Of a DNA stretch of 5,430 nucleotides, positions 1-5,430 are shown piece by piece. The notes beneath the pieces were generated by a model. That model was not told where the DNA came from, did no database searches, and saw only the letters and a program-made list of their open reading frames with translations. The translations under genes and the position numbers were made by a program. The DNA comes from Burkholderiales bacterium. Lineage in GTDB: Bacteria > Pseudomonadota > Gammaproteobacteria > Burkholderiales > CAIKXV01. The number at the start of each line of letters is the position of its first letter. The first letter of the stretch is position 1. The stretch spans positions 1 to 5,430 of the forward strand of contig JAIENF010000606.1 of NCBI GenBank assembly GCA_019751575.1, written 5' to 3'.

Positions 1-40
1 GCCGGCATCGGCCGGACCGGATCAGCGGACGGACGCGGAC

Positions 41-427
41 TCAGGCAGAAGCCGAAGCACCCGGGGTCGTCGCCGGCAGCGCGGCACGGGCCTGCTCGAC
101 CAGCTTGGCGAAACCGGCCTTGTCGAACACCGCGATATCGGACAGCACCTTGCGGTCGACCTCGATCGAAGCACGCTTCAGGCCGTTCATGAACACGCTG
201 TACGTCAGGCCGCACTCGCGCGAGGCCGCGTTGATACGTGCGATCCACAGTGCGCGGAACTGGCGCTTGCGCTGGCGACGGTCGCGGTAGGCGTACTGCC
301 CCGCCTTCATCACCGCCTGCTTGGCGATGCGGTAGACACTCTTGCGACGGCCGCGGAAACCCTTGGCCTGTTCGAGGACTTTCTTGTGGCGCGCCCTGGC
401 GGTTACGCCGCGTTTGACTCTAGGCAT
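41..427 (-). CDS. rplT: 50S ribosomal protein L20
   Basis: L20 binds 23S rRNA early in assembly of the large ribosomal subunit. In E. coli it also represses translation of its own operon. The 128-residue product begins [16 protein letters not shown] and carries the family hallmarks [16 protein letters not shown] (about residues 43-58), LWIARINAA (60-68) and the C-terminal [13 protein letters not shown] (about 91-103). The basic N-terminal arm, rich in Arg and Lys, is intact. The family is usually 117-119 residues, so the last ten or so (TTPGASASA) are a low-complexity tail beyond the conserved fold. The ATG is fixed by a strong AAGGAG at 436-441, which overlaps the TAA stop of rpmI. Only 12 nt separate the two genes, so translational coupling is likely. 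It is the last gene of the block visible here; the 40 bases beyond it contain no recognisable gene. Identity is essentially certain. Confidence 0.98.
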   Translation of the reverse strand: MPRVKRGVTARARHKKVLEQAKGFRGRRKSVYRIAKQAVMKAGQYAYRDRRQRKRQFRALWIARINAASRECGLTYSVFMNGLKRASIEVDRKVLSDIAVFDKAGFAKLVEQARAALPATTPGASASA

Positions 428-439
428 GGCGAAGGCTCC

Positions 440-637
440 TTATGCGTATGGCAGCATCGCGCGAACCGAATTCTCGTTCGACGCGTGGATGGTCAACGTT
501 CCGCGAAGGCCGCGCTTGCGCTTGGTGGTCTTCTTGGTAAGGATGTGGCGCAGGAACGCCTTGCTTCGCTTGATGCTGCCGCTGCCGCGAGCCTTGAAAC
601 GCTTGGCCGCGCCCTTCTTCGTCTTCATCTTGGGCAT
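440..637 (-). CDS. rpmI: 50S ribosomal protein L35
   Basis: L35 is a small, very basic protein of the large ribosomal subunit. The 65-residue product starts [15 protein letters not shown] and contains the family signature [14 protein letters not shown] (about residues 29-42), ending in the typical LPYA. Its length equals that of the E. coli protein. The start at 635-637 is chosen because the family begins MPK(I/M)KT and because AGAGGTGA lies just upstream at 642-649. The frame stays open further upstream to an ATG at 746-748, but those 37 residues do not resemble L35 and have no comparable ribosome binding site. The gene lies 163 nt after infC and 12 nt before rplT. In enterobacteria L20 represses translation of this gene through RNA structure in its leader; whether the same holds here is inference. 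Confidence 0.97.
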   Translation of the reverse strand: MPKMKTKKGAAKRFKARGSGSIKRSKAFLRHILTKKTTKRKRGLRGTLTIHASNENSVRAMLPYA

Positions 638-800
638 TGCTTCACCTCTGTTTTGCATGGTCGGTGGGCGATTCCCTCGACGGGAATGCTTAGGGGGCCT
701 GCCGTCCACTTGTTTCCCTGCGCCGGAGCGCCGGGGTTGCTTCGGCACCGCGCGGGCGGCACCGACTGCACCGGGCCGAAACCCGTGAAGGCCTCGCGGC
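638..800 (-). promoter_or_regulatory. infC-rpmI spacer with inverted repeats, possible L20 operator
   Basis: This 163-nt spacer has no convincing reading frame of its own. It holds a perfect 6-bp hairpin, ATTCCC/GGGAAT with a 5-nt loop (671-687). A second inverted repeat, TTCGGC (741-746) with GCCGAA (775-780), encloses a GC-rich segment with three copies of GCACCG on the plus strand (CGGTGC in the transcript) at 745-750, 759-764 and 768-773. A 6-nt match also exists between CTTCAC just after the infC stop (785-790) and GTGAAG at the rpmI Shine-Dalgarno (640-645). In E. coli a long-range pairing onto the rpmI ribosome binding site forms the L20 operator, so a similar role is possible. The link to L20 is inference; no known consensus was matched. 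Confidence 0.35.
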
Positions 801-1325
801 CTAGTGCTTCTTCGGGGCGATGACCATGATCATCTGGCGCCCCTCGAGCTTCGGAAACTGTTCCACCGTGCCGAGTTCCACGAGATCTGCCTGGATGCGC
901 TGGAGCAGCTTGACGCCGAACTCCTGGTGCGCCATTTCCCGGCCGCGGAACCTCAACGTGATCTTTGCCTTGTCTCCCTCGCCCAGGAAGCGCTTCAGGT
1001 TGCGCATCTTGATCAGGTAGTCGCCTTCGTCAGTACCGGGCCGGAACTTCACTTCCTTGACCTGGATCTGCTTCTGCTTGAGCTTGGCCTCGTGCTTCTT
1101 CTTGCTCTCGCGGTACTTGAACTTGCCGAAGTCCATCAGGCGGCAGACCGGCGGCACTGCCGTCGGCGCGATCTCGACCAGGTCGACCTCCGCAGCCTCG
1201 GCCATCGCAAGCGCCTGCGCGGAACTGACTATGCCCAGCGGTTCGCCTTCAAGACCTACCAGACGTATCTCGGGCGAGGTGATCTCACCGTTGATTCGCG
1301 CTTCCTTTTCCTTTTCCTGAGCGAT
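801..1325 (-). CDS. infC: Translation initiation factor IF-3, AUC start
   Basis: IF-3 binds the 30S subunit, prevents premature joining of 50S and checks start codon-anticodon pairing. From the AUC at 1323-1325 the product has 174 residues, near the 180 of E. coli. The N-terminal domain includes RINGEI (10-15), VRL-like [14 protein letters not shown] (20-33), VDLVEIAP and [15 protein letters not shown] Lys-rich linker leads to the C-terminal domain with [31 protein letters not shown] and the terminal [13 protein letters not shown]. The first AUG (1203-1205) would delete the first 40 residues, including conserved RINGEI. No AUG, GUG or UUG lies in frame between it and the AUC. A GAGGTG (1331-1336) sits 5 nt before the AUC. 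AUU/AUC/AUA starts are known for infC and allow IF-3 to repress its own translation. It follows thrS by 74 nt. Confidence 0.95.
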   Translation of the reverse strand: MAQEKEKEARINGEITSPEIRLVGLEGEPLGIVSSAQALAMAEAAEVDLVEIAPTAVPPVCRLMDFGKFKYRESKKKHEAKLKQKQIQVKEVKFRPGTDEGDYLIKMRNLKRFLGEGDKAKITLRFRGREMAHQEFGVKLLQRIQADLVELGTVEQFPKLEGRQMIMVIAPKKH

Positions 1326-1330
1326 GCCTG

Positions 1331-1336
1331 CACCTC
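1331..1336 (-). promoter_or_regulatory. Shine-Dalgarno of infC, decides the AUC start
   Basis: In the transcript the sequence is ACGAGGTG, a good match to the 16S anti-Shine-Dalgarno, ending 5 nt before the AUC codon at 1323-1325. No similar site precedes the in-frame AUU at 1350-1352 or the in-frame AUC codons further in. This places initiation at the AUC. Confidence 0.8.
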
Positions 1337-1399
1337 GTGCGGTTCGTGGAATGAACGCTGGCGCGCAGCCGGAAGAATCCGGGCGCTGCGCCAGCCAGT

Positions 1400-3367
1400 C
1401 TAACGGGCGCCGGCCCCTGCACCCTGTGCGGAAGCCGTGCTTTCGTTCGTGGCCCTGATCTCTGCCTTGGCGTCGATTTCGGCACGAAGCAGGGAGATTA
1501 CTTCATCCACCCCGATCGCGCCGAGATCGCGATTGCCGCGCGCCCTGACGGCGACACGGCCGGATGCCATCTCCTTTTCGCCAACGATCAGCAGGTATGG
1601 CACCTTCGCGAGGCTATGTTCCCGAATCTTATAGGTTATTTTCTCGTTCCTCAAGTCGGATTCGCAGCGGATGCCCGCCGCACGCAGCTTCGCGAGCAGT
1701 TCCGTTGCATATTCGCCCTGATGCTCGCTGATGTTCATCACCACCGCCTGCACCGGCGCCAGCCAGAGCGGCATCGCCCCGGCATGGTTTTCGATCAGGA
1801 TGCCGATGAACCTTTCGAGCGAACCGAGCACCGCCCGGTGCAGCATGACCGGTACCTTGCGGGTGTTGTCTTCGGCGACATATTCGGCGCCCAGCCGACC
1901 CGGCAGCGCGAAATCGAGCTGCAGCGTGCCGCACTGCCAGACCCGGCCGATCGAGTCCTTCAGCGAAAACTCGATCTTCGGCCCGTAGAACGCGCCCTCC
2001 CCCGGGTTCGCTTCCCAGGGCAGGCCCTTGGCATCGAGCGAAGCGGCCAGCGCAGCCTCGGCCCGGTCCCAGGCCTCGTCCGAGCCGATGCGCTTGGCCG
2101 GTCGGGTCGACAGCTTGATCAGGATGTCGGTGAAGCCGAAGTCGGCATAGACCTTCTGCAGCAGGTCGATGAACCGGCCCGCCTCGCCCTGCACCTGGTC
2201 GTCGGTGCAGAAGATATGGGCGTCGTCCTGCACGAAGCCGCGCACCCGCATCAGGCCGTGCAATGCACCGGACGGCTCGTTGCGATGGCATGACCCGAAC
2301 TCGGCCAGCCGCAGCGGCAGCTCACGGTAGCTGCGCAGCCCGTGGTTGAAGATCTGCACATGGCCGGGGCAGTTCATCGGCTTCACCGCGTAGTCGCGAT
2401 TCTCGGACTCGGTGGTGAACATGTGCTCGCGATAGTTTTCCCAGTGCCCGGACTTCTCCCAGAGCACCCGGTCCATCACCATCGGCGTCTTCACTTCGGC
2501 GTAGCCGCCGGCGTCGAGCAGCCGGCGCATGTACTGCTCGATCTCCTGCCAGATGGTCCAGCCCTTGGCATGCCAGAAGACCATGCCCGGCGCCTCGTCC
2601 TGCATGTGGAACAGGTCGAGCTGGCGTCCGAGCTTGCGGTGGTCGCGCTTCTCGGCCTCTTCCAGCTGGTGCAGCCAGGCGTCCTGGTCTTCCTTCTTCG
2701 CCCAGGCCGTGCCGTAGATGCGCTGGAGCATCTCGTTCTTCGAGTCGCCGCGCCAGTAGGCACCGGCCAGCTTCATCAGCTTGAATACCTTCAGCTTGCC
2801 GGTCGAGGGCACGTGCGGGCCGCGGCACAGGTCGACGAAATCGCCCTCGCGATAGAGCGAGATCGGCTCGTTGCTCGGGATGGACGCGATGATCTCGGCC
2901 TTGTAGTGCTCGCCCAGGCCCTTGAAGAACGCCACTGCATCGTCGCGGGGCATTTCCTCGCGCGTGACCGGGATGTCGCGCTTCGCGAGGTCGGCCATCC
3001 GCTTCTCGATCGCCACCAGGTCGTCCGGCGTGAACGGCCGCTTGTACGAGAAGTCGTAGTAGAACCCGTTGTCGATCACCGGGCCGATCGTGACCTGGGC
3101 ATCGGGGAACAACTGCTTGACCGCGAAGGCGAGCAGGTGGGCCGTCGAATGGCGGATCACGTCGACGCCATCGGCGTCGCGGTCGGTGACGATCGCCAGC
3201 TCCGCGTCCGCGTCGATCAGGTGCGAGGTATCGACGAGCCTGCCATCGACCTTGCCGGCCAGGGCCGCGCGCGCCAGGCCGGCGCCGATGCTCTGTGCTA
3301 CCTGGGCGACGGTGACCGGCGCATCGAAATGGCGCACCGAACCGTCGGGCAGTCGAATGTCTGGCAT
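1400..3367 (-). CDS. thrS: Threonyl-tRNA synthetase
   Basis: This cytoplasmic class II synthetase charges tRNA-Thr with threonine and clears mischarged Ser-tRNA-Thr. The 655-residue product has the bacterial domain order: TGS domain (about 1-61), editing domain with HSTAH (H73, H77) and CRGPH (C181, H185), catalytic core (about 243-535) and anticodon-binding domain (about 538-640). The zinc ligands that select threonine appear as C333 (in MNCPGH), H384 (in DDAH) and H510 (in VMLHRA). Motif 2 contains [11 protein letters not shown] (R362) and motif 3 contains LGSLERF (R519). All key residues align within one position of the E. coli enzyme, so both charging and editing should be intact. The last 15 or so residues are a low-complexity Ala/Gly tail. 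The ATG is preceded by AGGGG with 7-nt spacing. That site lies in a small GGGG-TTA-CCCC hairpin and sits just after an intrinsic terminator, so expression is probably attenuated. Confidence 0.98.
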   Translation of the reverse strand: MPDIRLPDGSVRHFDAPVTVAQVAQSIGAGLARAALAGKVDGRLVDTSHLIDADAELAIVTDRDADGVDVIRHSTAHLLAFAVKQLFPDAQVTIGPVIDNGFYYDFSYKRPFTPDDLVAIEKRMADLAKRDIPVTREEMPRDDAVAFFKGLGEHYKAEIIASIPSNEPISLYREGDFVDLCRGPHVPSTGKLKVFKLMKLAGAYWRGDSKNEMLQRIYGTAWAKKEDQDAWLHQLEEAEKRDHRKLGRQLDLFHMQDEAPGMVFWHAKGWTIWQEIEQYMRRLLDAGGYAEVKTPMVMDRVLWEKSGHWENYREHMFTTESENRDYAVKPMNCPGHVQIFNHGLRSYRELPLRLAEFGSCHRNEPSGALHGLMRVRGFVQDDAHIFCTDDQVQGEAGRFIDLLQKVYADFGFTDILIKLSTRPAKRIGSDEAWDRAEAALAASLDAKGLPWEANPGEGAFYGPKIEFSLKDSIGRVWQCGTLQLDFALPGRLGAEYVAEDNTRKVPVMLHRAVLGSLERFIGILIENHAGAMPLWLAPVQAVVMNISEHQGEYATELLAKLRAAGIRCESDLRNEKITYKIREHSLAKVPYLLIVGEKEMASGRVAVRARGNRDLGAIGVDEVISLLRAEIDAKAEIRATNESTASAQGAGAGAR

Positions 3368-3378
3368 GGGGTAACCCC
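3368..3378 (-). promoter_or_regulatory. thrS ribosome binding site inside a GGGG-TTA-CCCC hairpin
   Basis: In the transcript, the four G of the Shine-Dalgarno AGGGG (3375-3379) can pair with four C (3368-3371) immediately before the AUG, across a 3-nt UUA loop. Such a stem would hide the ribosome binding site. It is short, and ribosomes may open it readily, so any regulatory effect is inference. Confidence 0.45.
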
Positions 3379-3385
3379 TGATCGC

Positions 3386-3415
3386 AAAAAAAAGTGCGGT
3401 CGAGCCGCACTTTTT
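3386..3415 (-). terminator. Intrinsic terminator in the thrS leader
   Basis: In the transcript an 11-bp perfect stem (3405-3415 with 3389-3399; GC core GUGCGG/CCGCAC) with the 5-nt loop CUCGA is followed by an 8-U tract (3393 down to 3386, partly shared with the stem). This is a textbook intrinsic terminator. It lies after tRNA-Val and its U tract ends only 18 nt before the thrS AUG. It can therefore end the tRNA transcript, act as a regulated attenuator for thrS, or both. The plus-strand version also has A/T tracts on both sides, but no plus-strand gene lies upstream to need it. Confidence 0.88.
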
Positions 3416-3437
3416 CAGACGATGGCGCTCTCGACCG
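3397..3437 (-). promoter_or_regulatory. Candidate antiterminator pairing for thrS
   Basis: The transcript segment CGGUCGAG (3430-3437), placed 6 nt after the leader-peptide stop codon, is perfectly complementary over 8 nt to CUCGACCG (3397-3404). The latter is the terminator loop plus the first three bases of its 3' arm. Forming this helix would exclude the top of the terminator. The same CGGUCGAG can also pair through GGUCG with CGACC (3453-3457) in the threonine codons of the leader peptide. This gives a switch between mutually exclusive structures. A weak point is that the lower 8 bp of the terminator are not directly covered. Confidence 0.4.
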
Positions 3438-3443
3438 GGATAG

Positions 3444-3524
3444 TCAGGACGAGGTCGTGCGAGTTCGGGCGACCGAACCGTGAAGCGGCGGCACTTCGAT
3501 GATGGCGATGACGCTGCGGTTCAC
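3444..3524 (-). CDS. Putative thrS leader peptide (Thr-rich C-terminus)
   Basis: This 26-residue frame begins at GTG (3522-3524), which has GGGAG (3530-3534) 5 nt upstream, and ends in a TGA. Two further in-frame GTG codons lie upstream (3528-3530 and 3537-3539) but lack a comparable ribosome binding site. Its C-terminus reads RTRTTSS: three of four consecutive codons are threonine or alternate with arginine (ACT, CGC, ACG, ACC; 3453-3464), immediately before the stop. The peptide lies in the thrS leader, upstream of an intrinsic terminator and a possible antiterminator. That is how peptides that sense a charged tRNA are arranged. A ribosome paused at ACG or ACC would leave the segment at 3430-3437 free, whereas one at the stop codon would cover part of it. 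No homologous leader is recalled, and Thr codons are common in GC-rich DNA, so the call rests on layout alone. Confidence 0.42.
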   Translation of the reverse strand: MNRSVIAIIEVPPLHGSVARTRTTSS

Positions 3525-3526
3525 GG
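3478..3526 (-). repeat. Inverted repeat around the leader-peptide start
   Basis: CCGTGAA (transcript, 3520-3526) and TTCACGG (3478-3484) form a perfect 7-bp inverted repeat with 35 nt between the arms. The 5' arm contains the proposed GTG start of the leader peptide. The inner flanks add only scattered pairs. It may modulate leader translation or shape the early leader fold, but it could also be chance. Confidence 0.35.
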
Positions 3527-3551
3527 ACACTCCCGGCACCCGGTTGGATGT

Positions 3552-3628
3552 TGGTAGGCGCGATTGGACTCGAACCAACGACCCCCACCATGTCAAGGTG
3601 GTGCTCTAACCAGCTGAGCTACGCGCCT
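3552..3628 (-). tRNA. tRNA-Val (anticodon GAC)
   Basis: The 77-nt gene folds into a complete cloverleaf. It has a 7-bp acceptor stem AGGCGCG/CGCGCCT, a D arm with GCTC/GAGC and an AGCTGGTTA loop, an anticodon stem CCACC/GGTGG with loop TTGACAT, a 5-nt variable loop and a T arm GTTGG-TTCGAGT-CCAAT. The anticodon is GAC, reading valine codons GUC and GUU. Discriminator A and the 3' CCA (3552-3554) are encoded in the DNA. No intron or mismatch is seen. The gene is 184 nt upstream of thrS on the same strand with only the leader terminator between them, so a shared transcript is possible. A -10 box lies just upstream. Confidence 0.97.
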
Positions 3629-3641
3629 GTTGCAGCGGCCG

Positions 3642-3647
3642 ATTGTA
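3642..3647 (-). promoter_or_regulatory. Probable -10 box of the tRNA-Val promoter
   Basis: TACAAT differs from TATAAT at one position and lies 13 nt before the tRNA 5' end. That leaves a short precursor for RNase P to remove. It is followed at once by GC-rich CGGCCGC, the kind of discriminator seen in stringently controlled stable-RNA promoters. No good -35 hexamer is found at 16-18 nt spacing (TGCGCC at 17 nt), so the promoter is only partly matched. Confidence 0.55.
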
Positions 3648-3703
3648 TCTCAACTTCGCCGGTCGGCGCATCCGTTCCCGCGTCCGCCCGCGTCGATCCG
3701 GTT

Positions 3704-3737
3704 CCGTCATGTGTCGTTCACGGCACTGCGCTAACCT
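3704..3737 (+). promoter_or_regulatory. Candidate PhoB-type promoter of the PhoX gene
   Basis: CCGTCAT (3704-3710) and CGTTCAC (3715-3721), separated by 4 nt, resemble the two 7-nt repeats of a Pho box (consensus CTGTCAT). The first matches at six of seven positions; the second is weaker. A poor -10, TAACCT (3732-3737), starts exactly 10 nt after the second repeat, the spacing known for PhoB-dependent promoters. The function of the downstream gene supports the call, but the motif is degenerate. The rest of the 155-nt gap between the tRNA and this gene shows nothing else convincing. Confidence 0.35.
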
Positions 3738-3783
3738 TGACACGGTGCCTGCATCCCGCCGGGCCACCCGCCGGAGCCCTGCA

Positions 3784-5430
3784 ATGAAGCGAGCCAAACC
3801 CCTGTCGCCATCGCCCACGGAAACCGGCAGCCAGACATCCGCGGCACGTGCGCCGGATCCGGCCCGGCGCAACCTGATCAAGGCGGCCGTCTCGGGTGCC
3901 GCGCTCTCGGTTCCGTTCGCCGGATGCGCGACGCCCTCCGGCACCCGGTGGCAGGGGCCGCCGGCGATCGGCTTCAAGTCCATTGCGCCGATGGCGGACG
4001 ATTCGGTGCGCGTCCCGGAGGGCTACCAGGCGCGCGTGCTGAACGCCTGGGGCGACCCGGTCGGCTCTCATCTGGGCACGCCGGCGTTTCGCCAGGACGC
4101 ATCGAACACCGCTGCGGAGCAGTTGTTGCAGTCCGGCATGCACCACGATGCGATCGAGTACTTCCCGCTGCCCTTCGGATCGCGGCAATCGCGCCGCGCG
4201 CTGCTCGCGATCAACCACGAATACACGGATGACGGACTCCTGCACCCCGGCGGCATGGTGCCCTGGACGGCCGAGAAGGTGGCGAAATCGCAGGCCGCGC
4301 ATGGCGTGTCGATCATCGAGATCGAGGCCGGCCGTGACGGCTGGCAAGTGGCAAGCCCGTCCAGGCATGCGCGCCGGATCACCGCGCGCACGCCGATGAT
4401 CCTGTCGGGCCCTGCCGCAGGCAACCCGGCGCTGCGCACCAGCTACGACGGCGCAGGCACCCTCGCCCGCGGAACCTTGAACAATTGTGCGGGCGGGTTC
4501 ACGCCCTGGGGAACCTACCTGACCTGCGAAGAGAACTGGAATCTCTATTTCCACGCGGGGACTGCGCCGGTGCCGCCTGCGCTGCAGCGCTACGGCGTGC
4601 GGGCGAAGGGCAGCGCCCGGTGGCATGAACACGACGCCCGCTTCGACCTGGCGCAGGAACCCAACGAGCCGAACCGGTTCGGCTGGGTGGTCGAGATCGA
4701 TCCGTACGACCCCGATTCCGTGCCGGTCAAGCGGACCGCCCTTGGCCGCTTCAAGCACGAAGGCGCGATGCTTGCCGTGGCGCCCGACCGCCGGCTCGCC
4801 TGGTACATGGGCGACGACGAGGTGTTCGAGTACGTCTACAAGTTCGTCACCCGCGACGCGTACGATCCGGACAACCGCGCGGCGAACCGCAACCTGCTCG
4901 ACCACGGCACGCTTTACGTCGCCCGCTTCGATGCCGATGGCACCGGCGAGTGGATCGCACTGGTCCATGGCCAGAACGGCCTGACCCGGGAGAACGGCTT
5001 CGCCGACCAGGCTGACGTGCTGATCCGCACGCGGCAGGCGGCCGACCGCGTCGGCGCGACCCGCATGGACCGGCCGGAATGGGGGGCGGTACACCCGACG
5101 ACGCTCGAGGTGTACATGACGATGACCAACAATGCACAGCGCGGTGCGCCCGGCCGTCCCGGACCGGACGCCGCCAACCCGCGGTCGCGCAACGTGTTCG
5201 GCCACATCCTCCGCTGGCGGGAATCCGGACGGAATCCGACCGCCCCGCGCTTCGAGTGGGACATCTTCGCGCTCGGCGGAGACCCGCAATCGACCGATGC
5301 CGCACAACACGGCAACGTCAAGGGCGATACCTACGGCAGTCCGGACGGTCTCTGGTTCGACCCGGCGGGCAACCTCTGGCTGGGCCTGCGCGGAGGCGAA
5401 ATGCGCCTCGTCGCCACCCTGCCCGACGGG
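3784..5430 (+). CDS. phoX: PhoX/DUF839-family phosphatase, Tat-exported, 3' end cut by window
   Basis: PhoX enzymes are calcium- and iron-dependent phosphatases that free phosphate from organic esters outside the cytoplasm. The 549 residues seen run off the window without a stop. The ATG has GGAG (3773-3776) 7 nt upstream. A twin-arginine signal is visible: ARRNLIK (R28, R29), then a hydrophobic stretch ending VPFAGC (C48). That cysteine could be a lipoprotein site, though Phe at -3 is atypical. Family motifs appear in order: NNCAGGFTPWGTYLTCEENW (233-252, with C235 and E249/E250), RFKHEGAML (322-330), YMGDDEVFEYVYKF (341-354), DRPEWGAVHP (429-438) followed by EVYMTMTNN, and SPDGLWFD (519-526). 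These match the metal-binding, beta-propeller-like PhoX core. It is divergent from tRNA-Val, with a possible Pho box upstream. Family membership is secure; the exact substrate is not known, and some DUF839 proteins are uncharacterised. Confidence 0.92.
   Translation, partial: MKRAKPLSPSPTETGSQTSAARAPDPARRNLIKAAVSGAALSVPFAGCATPSGTRWQGPPAIGFKSIAPMADDSVRVPEGYQARVLNAWGDPVGSHLGTPAFRQDASNTAAEQLLQSGMHHDAIEYFPLPFGSRQSRRALLAINHEYTDDGLLHPGGMVPWTAEKVAKSQAAHGVSIIEIEAGRDGWQVASPSRHARRITARTPMILSGPAAGNPALRTSYDGAGTLARGTLNNCAGGFTPWGTYLTCEENWNLYFHAGTAPVPPALQRYGVRAKGSARWHEHDARFDLAQEPNEPNRFGWVVEIDPYDPDSVPVKRTALGRFKHEGAMLAVAPDRRLAWYMGDDEVFEYVYKFVTRDAYDPDNRAANRNLLDHGTLYVARFDADGTGEWIALVHGQNGLTRENGFADQADVLIRTRQAADRVGATRMDRPEWGAVHPTTLEVYMTMTNNAQRGAPGRPGPDAANPRSRNVFGHILRWRESGRNPTAPRFEWDIFALGGDPQSTDAAQHGNVKGDTYGSPDGLWFDPAGNLWLGLRGGEMRLVATLPDG

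Noticed and set aside
2..15. Hairpin CCGGC/GCCGG downstream of rplT
   Set aside because: It has a short stem and loop at the window edge, and no U tract is visible, so a terminator cannot be supported. An ATG at 6-8 on the minus strand has no ribosome binding site and does not look like the pheS start.
440..748. 102-residue version of L35 from the upstream ATG at 748
   Set aside because: The extra 37 residues do not fit the L35 family. The ATG at 635-637 has a better ribosome binding site and gives the standard 65 residues.
801..1205. IF-3 starting at the first AUG (134 residues)
   Set aside because: It would lack the conserved N-terminal [16 protein letters not shown] region that is encoded directly upstream in frame.
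2342..3502. Plus-strand open frame (386 codons) opposite thrS
   Set aside because: It is antisense to a fully conserved thrS, spans the thrS leader terminator and has no family resemblance. It is a GC-driven shadow frame.
3386..3551. T-box or E. coli-type tRNA-Thr-mimicking operator in the thrS leader
   Set aside because: No T-box consensus or specifier-loop architecture is seen, and no hairpin resembles the tRNA-Thr anticodon arm. The short TTCGG/CCGAA hairpin (loop TCGC) does not fit.
3737..3742. Perfect TTGACA hexamer upstream of the PhoX gene
   Set aside because: No -10-like sequence occurs 16-18 nt downstream (the region is CCGGGC-like), so it is probably not a working -35.
3548..3787. 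Plus-strand frame reading through the reverse complement of tRNA-Val
   Set aside because: Its start (GAIGLEPTTPTMSRW...) is a translation of the antisense tRNA, a well-known source of false database proteins.
3718..5310. Long minus-strand open frame (530 codons) opposite the PhoX gene
   Set aside because: It is antisense to a plus-strand frame that carries all the PhoX family motifs and a ribosome binding site. Its translation is Arg/Gly/Val-rich with no recognisable domain, typical of the reverse frame of GC-rich genes.

Overview
The window looks like chromosomal DNA of a GC-rich proteobacterium, most likely a betaproteobacterium. The evidence is the gene order tRNA-Val(GAC) - thrS - infC - rpmI - rplT, the conserved protein sequences, and an infC that starts with AUC. 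The species cannot be told from this sequence.

About two thirds of the window (positions 41-3628) is a minus-strand block of translation genes. Reading in its own direction, from high to low coordinates, it holds: tRNA-Val(GAC) with a -10 box; a 184-base leader; thrS (threonyl-tRNA synthetase); infC (initiation factor IF-3, with a non-standard AUC start that lengthens it by 40 codons over its first AUG); a 163-base structured spacer; rpmI (L35); and rplT (L20). rplT runs to within 40 bases of the window edge. pheS/pheT often follow in related genomes but are not visible here.

The most interesting stretch is the thrS leader (3368-3551). It has an intrinsic terminator (11-bp stem, 8-U tract) directly in front of the thrS ribosome binding site. 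It also has a short GTG-started reading frame ending Thr-Arg-Thr-Thr-Ser-Ser-stop, and an 8-nt segment just after that stop that can pair perfectly with the terminator loop and the top of its stem. Together these suggest ribosome-mediated attenuation of thrS by threonine-tRNA charging, which differs from the translational operator known for E. coli thrS. This is inferred from sequence only.

The right third (3784 to the window end) is one plus-strand gene running off the edge. It encodes a Tat-exported PhoX/DUF839-family phosphatase and is transcribed divergently from the tRNA. A sequence resembling a Pho box lies upstream, 10 nt from a weak -10, as expected for a phosphate-starvation gene. 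Long open frames antisense to thrS and phoX are by-products of the high GC content and are not annotated.
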